Source: Tubiluchus corallicola (taxonomy: Eukaryota; Priapulida; Priapulimorpha; Priapulimorphida; Tubiluchidae). Taken from it: 47,500 bases of DNA. The notes under the pieces were generated by a model. It saw only the letters and a list, made by a program, of their open reading frames with translations, searched no databases and was not told the origin of the DNA. Below, in pieces: positions 1-11,018 of the stretch. The position numbers were made by a program, and so were the translations under genes. Location: the NCBI GenBank assembly GCA_030141605.1, contig JAQGDQ010000894.1, forward strand, positions 1-47,500. Reading direction: 5' to 3'. The first letter of the stretch is position 1. The number at the start of each line of letters is the position of its first letter.

Positions 1-1198
1 TCTTTAATGATGAATATATATCAGGGTGGATATCACTTGATTAAGTAACACGTTCAACTGCAACTTACTGAACATAATAATATTTGTATTTCAACTTATC
101 ACATCTGATTTTGTATTCCATCCTGATCCACTGGCATCATTTTTATTTTTCTTACCCGATGTTTATACCCAAATTTCATTCCCCCTGTAGGTGGCCTACT
201 TATGCCTATTTAAACTCATAATTGCTTAATTGTTTGTTAATAATAGCATTTGCATACATGAAGTGAAATGTTTCTTTGTCAAGCTTGTACTTTTTGCATA
301 CATGAAGTGAAATGTTTCTTTGTCAAGCTTATACTTTTTGCACACATGGAGTGAAATGTTTCTTTGTCAAGCTTGTACTTTTTGCATACATGGAGTGAAA
401 TGTTTCTTTGTCAAGCTTGTACTTTTTGCTCAGGTGTCAATTCTGGATGGATAAGTTCTAGAGTGGCATTGCACCTTCTGCTATTCAGGTTAAGGTTCTG
501 AATACTTATCATACTCTTAGGACCTTTGCCATTTTATTATGAGTAATTATCTTTTACATATAGAACAAACGTGAATGAGTTGATGGGGAGATAAAACTAA
601 ACAAACTTTTTCTTGTACAAATTGTGCTAATTCACATTTTTTTCAAGGTATTGGTGGATCTAATTCTTAGTATCGGGGATGAGAATTTTCCACGGATACG
701 GAGAATTCCGAGTTTTTTGGAAGACCAGTAGTGCCATTTTTGTAAATCGCGTAAATTCGTTGAGAAAATTTTAACAGACCCAGTACATTATTTCACAAGC
801 TGACCGCTAGTTGGCAGGCCGTCACTTTGTTTACATCACATACATTAGTGTAACCACATGTATATCTCTATGTATAAAAATATAGAATCAATTGTGTGAA
901 GTTATTTGAGTCAATTGCAGACAGTTTTTATATATTTACATAGGAGCGGCCAGTACTTAGGCGTTTTTGAGACAATTAGGTATCATGTATCCTTGATAGT
1001 TGGGTATTATAAATTATGCATGAAACAAGGTAACTGATATTTTAAGTCCACTTAGAGGCTCTCTATGGTCACAAAATTGCAATATGTTGCTGGCTCCAAG
1101 GGGGCTTTGTCCCCCCCCCCCTTGAACCCCAAGCCCCGGCCTGTTTCAGAGTTTTTTGCATTTTGTCATTCTCATCCCTGTAGTATTGCTAATTTTAG
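1..1198 (+). other. last intron of syntaxin-16-like gene
   Basis: Non-coding sequence ending in the acceptor TTTTAG at 1193-1198, directly before the coding exon. No earlier syntaxin exon is recognisable here. It contains a four-copy 44-bp tandem repeat (252-427) and a C-rich stem-loop module around 1095-1150. Because 1199 starts on a codon boundary, this intron is phase 0. Confidence 0.7.
252..427. repeat. 44-bp tandem repeat, 4 copies
   Basis: Four head-to-tail copies begin at 252, 296, 340 and 384, each starting GCATACATG or GCACACATG and ending GTACTTTTT or ATACTTTTT. Differences are limited to a few bases, so the array is young. It lies in the last intron of the syntaxin-like gene. No coding potential is seen. 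Confidence 0.95.
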
Positions 1199-1381
1199 GG
1201 TACAATACTGGATCAAATAGATTATAACGTAGAAAGTTCAGCAGTCAGCATTACGGAGGGCTTTCAGCAACTGAAAAAAGCGGAAAAGTACCAGAAGAAA
1301 AACCGTAAGATGATGTGCATCTTGCTTCTGGCTGCGATTGTCATCGTTCTCATTATCATTTTGATAGCAACGAAGTCATAG
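1199..1381 (+). CDS. STX16: syntaxin-16-like t-SNARE, terminal coding exon (partial gene)
   Basis: This exon encodes 60 residues and a TAG stop. It covers the end of the SNARE helix (start [14 protein letters not shown]), the basic juxtamembrane linker Y-Q-K-K-N-R-K, and a C-terminal membrane anchor of about 18 hydrophobic residues ([11 protein letters not shown]...) followed by T-K-S. The pattern G-T-x-L-D-x-I-D-Y-N-V-E with A-E-x-Y-Q-K-K-N-R-K-M is what I know from the syntaxin-16 (Tlg2) family, the Qa-SNARE of the trans-Golgi network that acts in endosome-to-Golgi fusion. The acceptor is TTTTAG at 1193-1198 and the exon starts in phase 0. The remaining exons (N-terminal peptide, Habc domain, first half of the SNARE motif) lie upstream of the window. 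The gene is unrelated in function to the EGF genes downstream. Confidence 0.88.
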   Translation, partial: GTILDQIDYNVESSAVSITEGFQQLKKAEKYQKKNRKMMCILLLAAIVIVLIIILIATKS

Positions 1382-2009
1382 TTGTGAGCGAAACTTATTC
1401 GTCCGTGTATTTAGTTTTCGTGACAGGGTAAGTTCTACGCATTCAGATTTATTTGTTTATGTGATATAACGTTTCGCCAGAGTGATATTAACGCGCGAAC
1501 TGCCCCGTAGAACAAAAATCTTGTAGTTCGTTAGTTGATTTCCTGCCTATAAATAGAACTTTGTGATGTGTCGTTATCGGGCATATCTGTTTGTAAGCCA
1601 ATTTTTGTCTGTGATTTTTGGTAATAGGCTTTACATACAGGGCAGTGCATGCAGCATATAAATCAGTTGGCTGGTGTCCCAGTTTTGCTTTGTAAGGTGC
1701 ACTTTGGCCATTCAGCATTGTTACTTCACTCTCATGTGGTTGTGGAATAGGCGGATATTTTAGGTGAGGCCAATGTCTGTCGATTTAATAATTCTGCTAT
1801 TCATTTGCGGAAAATTGTCTAGACCGTACTTGAGTCATATATCTGTCCTCAACGAAAGGCTTCTCAATTGAAACGAGTCCTCAACTGAAATTTATCATCT
1901 GCCCATGTTATTTTTTGACTAGCCATCTTTTGCTGATATCACCTGATTTTAGTTCTTGGCTACAGTCTGCTACAGAATTAGCTGGTATGTCCCTAATTAC
2001 TCAGTAGTG

Positions 2010-2445
2010 CAGTGGTTCCCAAAGTAGGGGTAAATTACCCCCCCCCCCGGGGGTAATATGGTTTTTTTCTATGAAAATTTCTAAAACTTCGCTCGGAATG
2101 CATTTTACGTAGTTTTCTTCTTGAAGAGACTGCCTCACTAACTGAGATTTTGTTGTTGTCATTCATTTCTTCTTGTTTTCGTTTGTTCGAGTAATAATTA
2201 CTCGAACAAACCTGCTCACTCAGTAATGAGCAGGTTCAGTAATTGTAATACTTGTTTTGGCAACAATACAACAACAACACCTGGAAATTTATTTATGTCA
2301 CGAGCAAACATAAATAATTTTGCTTGCTTGTGGCATATAAGTGTGTTTACTTTTTGAGTTGTAGAAGTAGTACTAGGTGGGGGGTAATGGACACGACCGG
2401 GTTTCCCGATTTGGGTAACGGTCCGAGAAAGTTTGGGAACCACTG
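2010..2445. mobile_element. hAT-type MITE with perfect 8-bp target-site duplication
   Basis: The element is 436 bp. The left end reads CAGTGGTTCCCAAAG and the right end is its inverse, CTTTCTCG... reading inward to TTTGGGAACCACTG. Both ends are flanked by the identical 8-bp duplication CAGTAGTG (2002-2009 and 2446-2453). An 8-bp duplication with CAGNG...-type ends is diagnostic of the hAT superfamily. No transposase is encoded, so it is non-autonomous. A C-run and matching G-run lie just inside the ends. Confidence 0.9.
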
Positions 2446-3209
2446 CAGTAGTGGATCCCCGTTGTAACTGTCATGGTGCGAAACATCATCATTACCCTAC
2501 CGCACCGCTACAAAGTGCTCATCGTGCCTTCTACACGTGTTTCCACCTAAACGCCGTGCTAATTGCATTGAGGCTTTGCCTTCAGTTTCATCAATTTTAT
2601 TATTTTTTCCATCCTCTAAATCACAGACAAAAATTGGCAAACGCATTTTCATTGCGTGATTGACTGAATAAGATTTCCCAGTTGTAAGCTGAGTTTGAAC
2701 AAAACTTAGTCATGTAACACTGTCTTTAATGCAAATCATGCATTGGTTTAAAAGTCAAGTGTTCTTTATTTACTGAATTTGTAGAAAAATAATACCTTTG
2801 GTAAATACATTGGCTATATGTAAGTTATCTGGCTTCTAAGATTGAACATGGCATTCTGGGAAATCTGTGATACTGACTGTCACTTTATACTTTCTTTAGA
2901 AATTATTAAAATCAATGAACAGTCTTATGAATATATTGGTGTATAACATGTAGACTTGTACTACTAGAACTCCCCCTGTGAAATAGGTATGTGATTTAAT
3001 ACTCACTGCTGGTTAATGTGTTATGTTTTAATATTATCACCTTTGGTAAAGTATTTTATTGATGACAAGCAACGAAGCCTTTATGATTTGAATCAAGTTT
3101 GAATATTACATGCGTGTAGCATGATTAAATTTTTGTTTTTTTCCTTAAAATCCACGCTGCACCGATTAGTGCTGTACGAATTTCATCTTGCGTCATGATG
3201 AACATATTT

Positions 3210-3595
3210 TGTTCATGTGTTAACCAGTTAAAATTGTGTTGGTTTACTGGCTAAATTGTGTTATAGACATGTACTACTGACCAACTTATGTCCTGCTTGT
3301 GTCTTGGTCAACTAAAATTCTCTTCATGTACTAGTCATTTAAAGTTCTGTTCATGAGTTGGCCAACTGACGCTATGTTTGTATCTTGCCAGCTAAGATTC
3401 TGTTTATGCACTAGGCCAATTAAAGATATGTTCTTATAATAACAGACTAAAGTTCTCTTACATCAGTTAACTCTGTTTACGCTCTAGCTAAATGAAGTTC
3501 TTTTATGTGAAATTCTAAGTGAATTCAGCTAAGTGAAATTCTGTTTATGACTAGCCAACTGAAGTTCTGTTCTTGTAATAGCCAACCAAAGTAAT
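3210..3595. repeat. diverged ~35-bp tandem repeat
   Basis: Recurrent words of the form TAGCCAACTAAAGTTCTGTT followed by TATG or TTGT recur about every 30-40 bp with many substitutions. This indicates an old, decayed minisatellite. The same motif resumes at 4388-4450, immediately after the TIR element, so that element inserted into a pre-existing array. Confidence 0.7.
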
Positions 3596-3599
3596 CTCG

Positions 3600-4082
3600 T
3601 GGCCCGTTTATACATAATGCGGAAAACTGACTGGTCAAATAATCGCCTGCGCATTGCTTTCTGGACGATTTTTTTACAAAAACCGCTCGGTTTTCCTGTA
3701 AGCAACCAATCAGAAGTGGGCTTTGTTAATACGTCATCGGCAAGGGCTGAAAAAAGAGATCTTTACACACGTGCTTATGAAGTTATGAAGTGCACATTGT
3801 TTAACGGCTGATAAAATCAAAACAATAATATTGGAAGTGGAAGAGAATCCAATATTATATGATAAAAGCCGAAGAATACAGTGATAGTAGAAGAAACAAC
3901 TTTTACAAACAAAACAATTTTTCTGTTTATTTGTTGTGAGATTTGTCTGTCTATCTGTCTTTCTTTTGCTTGTGTGTTCATTTCTCTCTCTCCTGTGCGT
4001 GTGTGTGTGCGTGCATGCATGTGTGTCCCCTCTCTTTCTCTCTCTTGCTCCCCCTCTCTTTCTTTCTATCTTTCTCTCTCTG

Positions 4083-4115
<33 letters not shown>

Positions 4116-4393
4116 GTTTCTTTCGCTCTCACTCCTCTCTCACATTTTTCATCGTACAATGGTCTTTTTTGCAGTACTTCATACACTGATGTACGCCTGT
4201 CTTCTAGCATTTTGTGATTTGGTTGTCTATAAAATTCTATATAAATGCAGCGCCTACATTACATCCACAGCGAAAGGCGCCATTTCTGAAAGCGGCGTGG
4301 AAGTTGTGTAAAAACCGCTTTATATTTGAACGACAAGCCGCGCGATTTTCCTTCACGGAGAACCGTCCTATGTATAAACGGGGCATTACACTA
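3600..4393. mobile_element. TIR element inserted in the ~35-bp array
   Basis: The ends are inverted copies of each other: TGGCCCGTTTATACATA on the left (about 3600) and TATGTATAAACGGGGCA on the right (ending about 4393). The inner flanks share A-C-C-G-C-T-rich words. No clear target-site duplication is visible, so the superfamily is unassigned. The interior holds a CT-rich microsatellite and no transposase. The short frames in the microsatellite are low-complexity artefacts. Confidence 0.65.
3945..4140. repeat. CT/GA-rich microsatellite
   Basis: A tract of (CT)n, (TG)n and CTTT variants. It lies inside the TIR element and generates Ser/Leu-rich or Arg/Glu-rich artefactual frames on both strands. 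Confidence 0.9.
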
Positions 4394-5330
4394 GCTAAGT
4401 GAAATTCTGTTTATACACTAGCCAACTAAATTTCCTTTCTTATAATAACAAAGATTTTTTTCTCGTCTATTTGTAATATTATTATCTGAGTTTCTCTCAT
4501 ACATTGTTTAAACTATAGTAGACAATTGATCCGTATGACAAGTCAAGATTGTACTATAAACACTGTAATTAAATTTTAATTTATTTTTTATTTAATAGTG
4601 ATTACATTTAATTATTACTAATTAGTCATCATTGTATAGCAAGAGTTAAAAAAACTGAACACCTGTTAGTTTGGAACCCAAGTTTAATCAGTAAGAAAAT
4701 CACCAAAGGTGGTATAAACTTTATGAAAAACTTTATTCTGAACGTTTTGCTGTTTATTATGCTTTTTGTTTTGTGTTATTTTAACATATATTACACTGTC
4801 TGATAATAGCTGGTATGAAAGCTGAAATGTTCAAGATAAATTTTTATCAAAACTTTTATAACATTATATGGTACTTTTGTCCACAGTAAAGGTTTTTTTA
4901 ATTGCCATTGTGCATTATACATGTCACAATTATGTCATTCCAGGATATGTATCATATGCGTGTTATTTAAATAGAATATGTACTACACTGTATTTAAATT
5001 TATGTGAATGTGACATATACAAAGAAGACAGCTCTACATGTCTGTTCTGAATCATTCTGTTTTTTGTCATGTATATAAGATGTGTCCTGTATATTTTAAG
5101 ACTTAATACATGTTGTGTACATAAATTGTTAAACGTGAACAAATATACTGTACAGAAAAGTACTTCTTGTTGGTGTTTAGAAGTTTGTTGAGTTTAGAAA
5201 TACATTTGTAATTAAGCGTATATCGTGTGGATACGCCCAAGTAAAATATCCAAAAGTAAAATCTAACCCTGGCGCTACCTGGTGTGATAAACCTGAAATT
5301 AATTTATTCAGTTTAAAGACGTGATTCAGC

Positions 5331-5336
5331 AATAAA
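5331..5336 (+). terminator. candidate polyadenylation signal of the syntaxin-like gene
   Basis: A canonical AATAAA hexamer about 3.95 kb after the stop. It is the first unbroken canonical signal I found in an unremarkable context, but other AATAAA copies occur at 5460-5520. Assignment is uncertain. Confidence 0.25.
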
Positions 5337-5775
5337 GAGAAGCAAATAATAGAAAAATAATCAACAGATTAACAGGTGAAAATTACAGCAGCTAAGTAAA
5401 TACATGACGTGCTTCTGATCGATTTCTGATCTGTAGTAAATAGCAAATTATTGCGTTAATTTACAAAATAAAGAAATTTAGAAATTTATAAAGAAATATT
5501 ACAAAATAAAGTAAATTAATGAACAGAATTTAAATAATTTGCGATTAGCATCCCCACTAAATCACGTAAAAGCAAACCAGTTTAACGTACGTGTAAGTAT
5601 GAACAGGTAAAAACAGATCATGAAAGTCATGTGACTATACCTAAATTTAGCTTATGAGATTTGATTGGCTGTAATGAATGGCAAAGTTAAAACAGCTCGA
5701 AACTAAAAGATTTCACAAACGTTAACTAGGTGCTGCTAGCACCCAGATATCGACTATATGTAAATATAAGTTATG

Positions 5776-5895
5776 TGTTCTACAGAGCAATATGTTATAT
5801 TATTGTTGTGATACCTTTGTCATACATATATATTGCTGTGTTGTTACAAATGGTCTACAGAACGTTTTATATATATATAAAACGTTCTGTAGACC

Positions 5896-5936
<41 letters not shown>

Positions 5937-5978
5937 CAAAAAGCAGAACAATAACGTTACATATTTCTCTGTAGAACA
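5776..5978. repeat. compound foldback element around a (TA)n tract
   Basis: Outer arms TGTTCTACAGAG (from 5776) and its complement CTCTGTAGAACA (ending 5978) extend about 30 bp with some mismatches. Inside lies a perfect 50-bp palindrome at 5849-5898 built on GGTCTACAGAACGTTTTA. This is followed by a pure (TA)n run at about 5898-5935. The nested inverted structure is typical of a palindromic MITE that expanded its central TA tract. Confidence 0.8.
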
Positions 5979-6360
5979 TTTGTAAAATTTGTAACAACGC
6001 GCAGTATCCTGATGCAGTATTGCAGCTACCTGCTAAGTATAGTGTGACAACAACAACAACAGTGACATGACCAAGCTTTTGATCTAGTTTAGCTTTAGCT
6101 CTCTTCATTTGTATTAAATATAAACAAAATATCAGTTTTTTGATTTCTGTAGCAGTCAAGCCACTGATTATAGTTACCTCAACAAAGTGAGTAACTATAG
6201 AATTCTCATTCCGTATTTCTGTTTGTGCCACTTTTTCTCAGCAGGGGTAATCCAATTATTAAAAACAAAAATAGAAAAAGGATTTTGTAAAAGTATTTTA
6301 GTCGAAAATTTTAATCTATATATTAAATTCGATGGTATATAATTATATATATATATATAA

Positions 6361-6525
6361 ACAGGTGCGAACCCTTGAGTGGGGAGACCTTTCATTTGAT
6401 GTATAGATCAGCTGTGTTGGAGCTGTAGCCTCGTCGGTTAGTTATATATTTACCTATATTTTCGCCACCATTTTCGATGATCTATACGTCAAATGAAAGG
6501 TTTCCATTCAAGGGTTCGCACCTGT
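6361..6525. mobile_element. foldback MITE, ~50-bp arms
   Basis: Left arm ACAGGTGCGAACCCTTGAGT..., right arm ...CAAGGGTTCGCACCTGT, with matching words AAATGAAAGGT and TGATCTATAC further in. The arms (6361-6410 and 6477-6525) enclose a ~66-bp loop. No coding capacity. The GGTTCGCACC word resembles a tRNA T-loop, but no A-box partner was found. Confidence 0.75.
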
Positions 6526-6530
6526 GTTTT

Positions 6531-8359
6531 TTTCGAATTAGGCCCACCGGGTAGAACGGAGGCCGAATGAATGTATTAATAAACCAGCGTTCCAAGACCG
6601 TTCTAGTCTTTTATTTGAAAAGTGAAGTAAAAAGTAACACATGTAGGTGGCAGCATAGAGTTCCTAAAGCTGTAAAAATGTTTAAAATACAACATCATAA
6701 AGTTTCCATGTAATTCAAGTAGGCGTGCAATTATTTTGAAAACTGTGCGTAAATAGCGTGTAAAAGGACCAGTGCTAGTTTCCGTGATAATAGACTCTAG
6801 TCCTCTGTGCACGATTTATTCAACACAAAAGTTAATTTTAAGTGTAAACAACAACTGTAAAGTCTGGTTTTAAATCCGTGAAAAAAGTGTTAGCCGCCGA
6901 ATTCTTGTGGAGGCGGTATCACACGATTACCGTTTTACCTTTACCGTGCCAAAACTTGACCCCCCTCCGCTGGGGACAAATCGTCACATCTCGAAACGTG
7001 AGTAAGGAATTACCGTAAGGAAGTAGCCATTGTTAAGTAAGGGTAGCCTTATTAAGCTGACCACAATAACCACTGGTTCTTAGAAATTAAGAATAAAACT
7101 AGTGCACCCTCTGTGATTTCTTGAATCCGCCCTAACAACAAAACCTGATTCCGGTCCGTGATTCAAGGAAAGACGATACTTTGGGTTAACGAGATCATGA
7201 TCTCGAGTAGAGAGTTACAGCTTACAGGTGACAATACGGCCCAGGGGCCAGTATCGTGTCTGCACTACTGGCGTGGAACGTAGAGCTTAAAATGCGAACA
7301 AAAACATTTTAGAAGTGCATTTATTCTTAAGCCTCTACGCTTGTTTGAAGTTCTCGACTAAAATTACTTGAACGTGTTGCTACGTTTCTATAACTATATA
7401 CGCTACGTTGGATTAGATATTTTCGAACGCAGTAACAAAAACAAGGTAGGTTAATTGCTATTTGCCCTTTAAATAACTTGCAATAAGCGCGTTTGGTACG
7501 TTGCAATGATTTTTTTAAATTCAATTCGAGAAACAAATCAGTTCAGGTGCAACTTGGAAACAGAACTAATCATTTAATAACTGACACTGATACTGTCTCG
7601 CTATGAAATGAAAGTTACTTTTTCTACTGAAAGCTATTCGTTTATTTGAAACGATAGTCTTTATTGATTGTTTCAAATCTTAATTTCAAGGAAACTGTTG
7701 ACTGATCGAGTGGCCGTACAATATTAGTGGTTACAGCGTTGGACTTAGGAAGCAGAAACGGTGGTTTAGGCTTAACTCAGAACAGGCTTTTTCGCTTCTT
7801 TACTTTTGGTCAAATCTGCTGACAATAACTTAAATCCGTTACTAACAAGTGTTTGTTTTCATAAACTTTATTTTTAATTCATATAAAGTTACGTATTCTT
7901 TCAAGTTTCGTACCGCTCACAAAAATTCAAAAAGAGCATTATAGCAACTTCGGTGTCCATTTTGGGCTGCATTTTCTGCTCTAGCTTTTCACTGCGGTTT
8001 TTTTATTTTATTTTGTAGACGATCTTTTTCTAAAATTTTTTGTTTACACTCACGTGTATTATAACTTACAAAGCCTGTTCCATTTCGTAGAATCATAATA
8101 CTTTTACGTTAGTTCTTTAAGGACTCGTTTTGAATATCCGACATACGAACACGATGATACTTACTCATATTATAATTTCATTTTTCCTAGACCTTACTAA
8201 ACTAGTTTATATTTTATTTTTGAATTTCTAGTTGCACTTATAGTTTAGCTTGCACCAGACGCATTTGCCCAGAACAGTGTATGTTTTTATATGAACTAAC
8301 ACTGATTGTCTGTCTTTTAATATGATGGTCAATGTTTTTAAAATGGCAAATAAAGATTT

Positions 8360-8360
<1 letters not shown>
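6531..8360. other. intergenic, no gene recognised
   Basis: Unique AT-rich sequence without convincing exons on either strand. The only structure seen is a tRNA-derived SINE-like relic at about 7713-7780. The short open frames here show no domain or compositional support. Confidence 0.6.
7713..7780 (+). repeat. tRNA-derived SINE head, decayed
   Basis: The segment TAGTGGTTACAGCGTTGGACT matches the D-arm/A-box and anticodon-stem layout of tRNA-derived SINE promoters (compare T-R-G-Y-N-N-A-N-N-N-G). A degenerate B-box, GGTGGTTTAGGC, follows about 30 bp later. Acceptor stems are lacking, so it is not a functional tRNA. Confidence 0.4.
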
Positions 8361-8444
<84 letters not shown>

Positions 8445-8445
8445 G

Positions 8446-8490
<45 letters not shown>

Positions 8491-8506
8491 ACTACTACTG
8501 CTACTG

Positions 8507-8547
<41 letters not shown>

Positions 8548-8554
8548 GCTACTG

Positions 8555-8628
<74 letters not shown>
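8361..8628. repeat. (TAC)n trinucleotide array, 268 bp
   Basis: Almost uninterrupted ACT/TAC units with a few GCT interruptions. It follows ATGGCAAATAAAGATTTT, which resembles the A-rich tail of a retroposon. Poly-Thr, poly-Leu and poly-Tyr frames through it are artefacts of the repeat. Confidence 0.95.
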
Positions 8629-8632
<4 letters not shown>

Positions 8633-10869
8633 AATCAAATAAACATTGGGGTTTTTGACGTAACTACTTTAATTCCATTACGAAGTGCCCTGCAATAACA
8701 CTAGCTTAGTTAGACAGTGATTAATGTAAAACATAACTGGGTAAACGTAGAATAAGAATGAATGAATAATGATGATTTCAGTCCAGGGAAGAAATTTGAC
8801 ACGCATCTTGGAATGCGAAGCACAGTACAAATACTACGGAGCAGTAAAAAATAAATTGCTTGCTTACTTACTCATATACACGACCTTTTAGTGAACGCAG
8901 TGAACACAGAACATCATGAACATGAACACTGAACATTACTTTGGCTGATTTTTAATTAAAACTTTGACGACCTTACACTTTACTATGTAGTAGTATAAGC
9001 TTTAAACGATTTAACACTGTTTGAGAGAATAAGAAGCTTGTCGGACTGGTTCTGCAGTACAAGGGTTCTACATAATTTAATATAATTTTATAATTTATAA
9101 TTTATTGGATGAAAGTACATTAAGAAAATTATTCGGTCATTAATTACAAAGTACCGGACAAAACAACTGCAAGTACCAGGTGGTACGTAACACATTACCA
9201 AACAGAAACAAAAATAACATCAAACACTGATGCATGTCGTAAACCAACTTCACGTTCAAATACTCTAAAATTTATAATTAACGATCCAGTTTTATAGATA
9301 CAAAATTTTATAGCTTCTTTCTATTTACAAAACATTTATTTATTAGATTACAAACAATTGTTGGTATTTCTAGATCTTTGCTCTCTCCCAAAAACAACTA
9401 TATTTGTCAAGCTTTTTTTATTGTAGTAAAACCGGGACATACGCTTGAGATTTTAATGGAGGCTATCCTTCTGTCAATTTTATATTTATCACAGTTCATC
9501 AAAAATGTTGCTCATCTTCAATATTTGCTTATATATACTTGTACGTTATTTTGCCTGTCAGTTTTGTGTCAGTGCTTGAAAACCTGTAATTAATTTTTTA
9601 TCAGTCGTTTATCTAAAAGCCCTCAGCACCTTTGCAAATGTTTTTATTGGACCTTTTAGACTTGGAGTCACGATGCGTTAATTATTATATTCTCATATTA
9701 TAGGGGAGCTTCATTAGCATGAGTGTGCAGTGCATTTTCTACCAGCACTGAGCTTATTTTAGCAGGTGTTATACATACGCATGCTTTTATGCTTAAGCGT
9801 CATTACTTAGTTCTGCAATTAACCATTGGCAGGTACATCCATATAAATAAGAAGCAGTAACCATAGTTAACCATTGACAGATTGGTATGTGCACTGCTGT
9901 GTGCTTATTCTCCAAGTATAAATTACAGAATATATTAGATGTGAGTGTACAAGACAATCTTATGTAGAATTTATATTAGTTATATTTATCTATCTATATT
10001 CATCTATTATCAACTAGTAAATATGCGCAACATTTAACTATTATGTAAACGGTTTAAGTCTGTGTAGTCGATATAATTCATAGGTTTTGGTCGGAAATGC
10101 GTGTGTGCATACCCACTAACACCTTAAATACGTTAACTGTTTTAGAAGTTTTCCTACACCTAGTAGAGCGTTATTTAAATTCCGGTTATTTAAATTACTT
10201 AAATTTAAATTATTTAAAATCTAAAAATGCCGTAGGGCGTAGATTTATCAAGTGCACGCTTGCTGATTTTATCTTAACTTGTTTAAAAGCTTAGCTTCCA
10301 TTGCGAAAACACTTCCTTTTGCCAAAATGCAAACGGGATACCGTCGAAATGAGGGGAAAACGGAAATGTTCAACATCCTTTTCATACCTGCCGATAGAAT
10401 TACTCTGGTTTATTGTAGCTCTTTTTCTCCTTTATGTAGCTGTCTACACTTATTAGCTAATCTTCCTGACGCAGGTAACTTTGGTCAAGGTTTTGTATTT
10501 GCTATTGCTACTGCTTTCTCTACTTTGAATGACTTAAAGTTTAACCTTTTTATCCTTGACATTGGATTTGCATTTTTTCGACACTAATTAGCTTAATTCA
10601 CGTCTAGGCAGAAAGTGAATTTTTGTGTTTTAAAGAGCTTGTGGATTTTTTTCTATTATCGCCTATTCTGTTGATATCTTTTGCGATATTTTGGGGTTTG
10701 TTTGTTGTTAGGACTGAGTCTTCTATGAATTCTTTTCGTTTATGAAGAAAAACCTGTATTTGAATTGAACACCATATCTGAACAGGGAGTGAAATTACGT
10801 CCACATTCTTGATTTTGGCACAGCTTTTCCACTCATAACAATTTTTTCTAAACATCTTATTCATTTTAG
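8629..10869. other. intergenic, upstream flank of EGF gene 1
   Basis: AT-rich and without recognised exons. The promoter and any 5' UTR exon of EGF gene 1 must lie here, because the signal-peptide exon is preceded by an acceptor-like TTTTAG at 10864-10869. I could not identify a TATA box or a first exon with confidence. Confidence 0.5.
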
Positions 10870-11018
10870 GGACATGATGCTCGCTGGAACAGTGTTGACG
10901 CTGCTGGTTACGGCAGTTCTGGCAGATGATCCGTCATTTTTTGGAAAAGTTTTAAGCGGAAGTAGTGGAGGGGAGTATAGACCTGACATAGAAACCTATC
11001 CTAGTCATGGTGGCTATG
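10870..11018 (+). CDS. EGF gene 1, exon 1: signal peptide
   Basis: From ATG 10874 it encodes [17 protein letters not shown], a compact hydrophobic signal peptide with likely cleavage before D-D-P-S. An acidic/Gly/Tyr linker ending S-H-G-G-Y follows. Donor GTAAGT at 11019 in phase 1. An acceptor-like TTTTAG just upstream suggests a 5' UTR exon, so an upstream start cannot be excluded. It aligns without gaps to the first exon of gene 2. Confidence 0.85.

Larger units (their letters stand above)
1382..5340 (+). other. probable 3' UTR and downstream flank of the syntaxin-like gene
   Basis: No exon is recognised in this 3.9-kb stretch. It carries an hAT-type MITE (2010-2445), a diverged ~35-bp tandem repeat (3210-3595, resuming at 4388-4450) interrupted by a TIR element, and a CT/GA microsatellite. 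A canonical AATAAA occurs at 5331-5336, but other weaker signals lie nearby. The end of the transcript therefore cannot be fixed from sequence alone. Confidence 0.4.

Noticed and set aside
8322-8658. Poly-Thr/Tyr and poly-Leu proteins
   Set aside because: Pure translation of the trinucleotide microsatellite.
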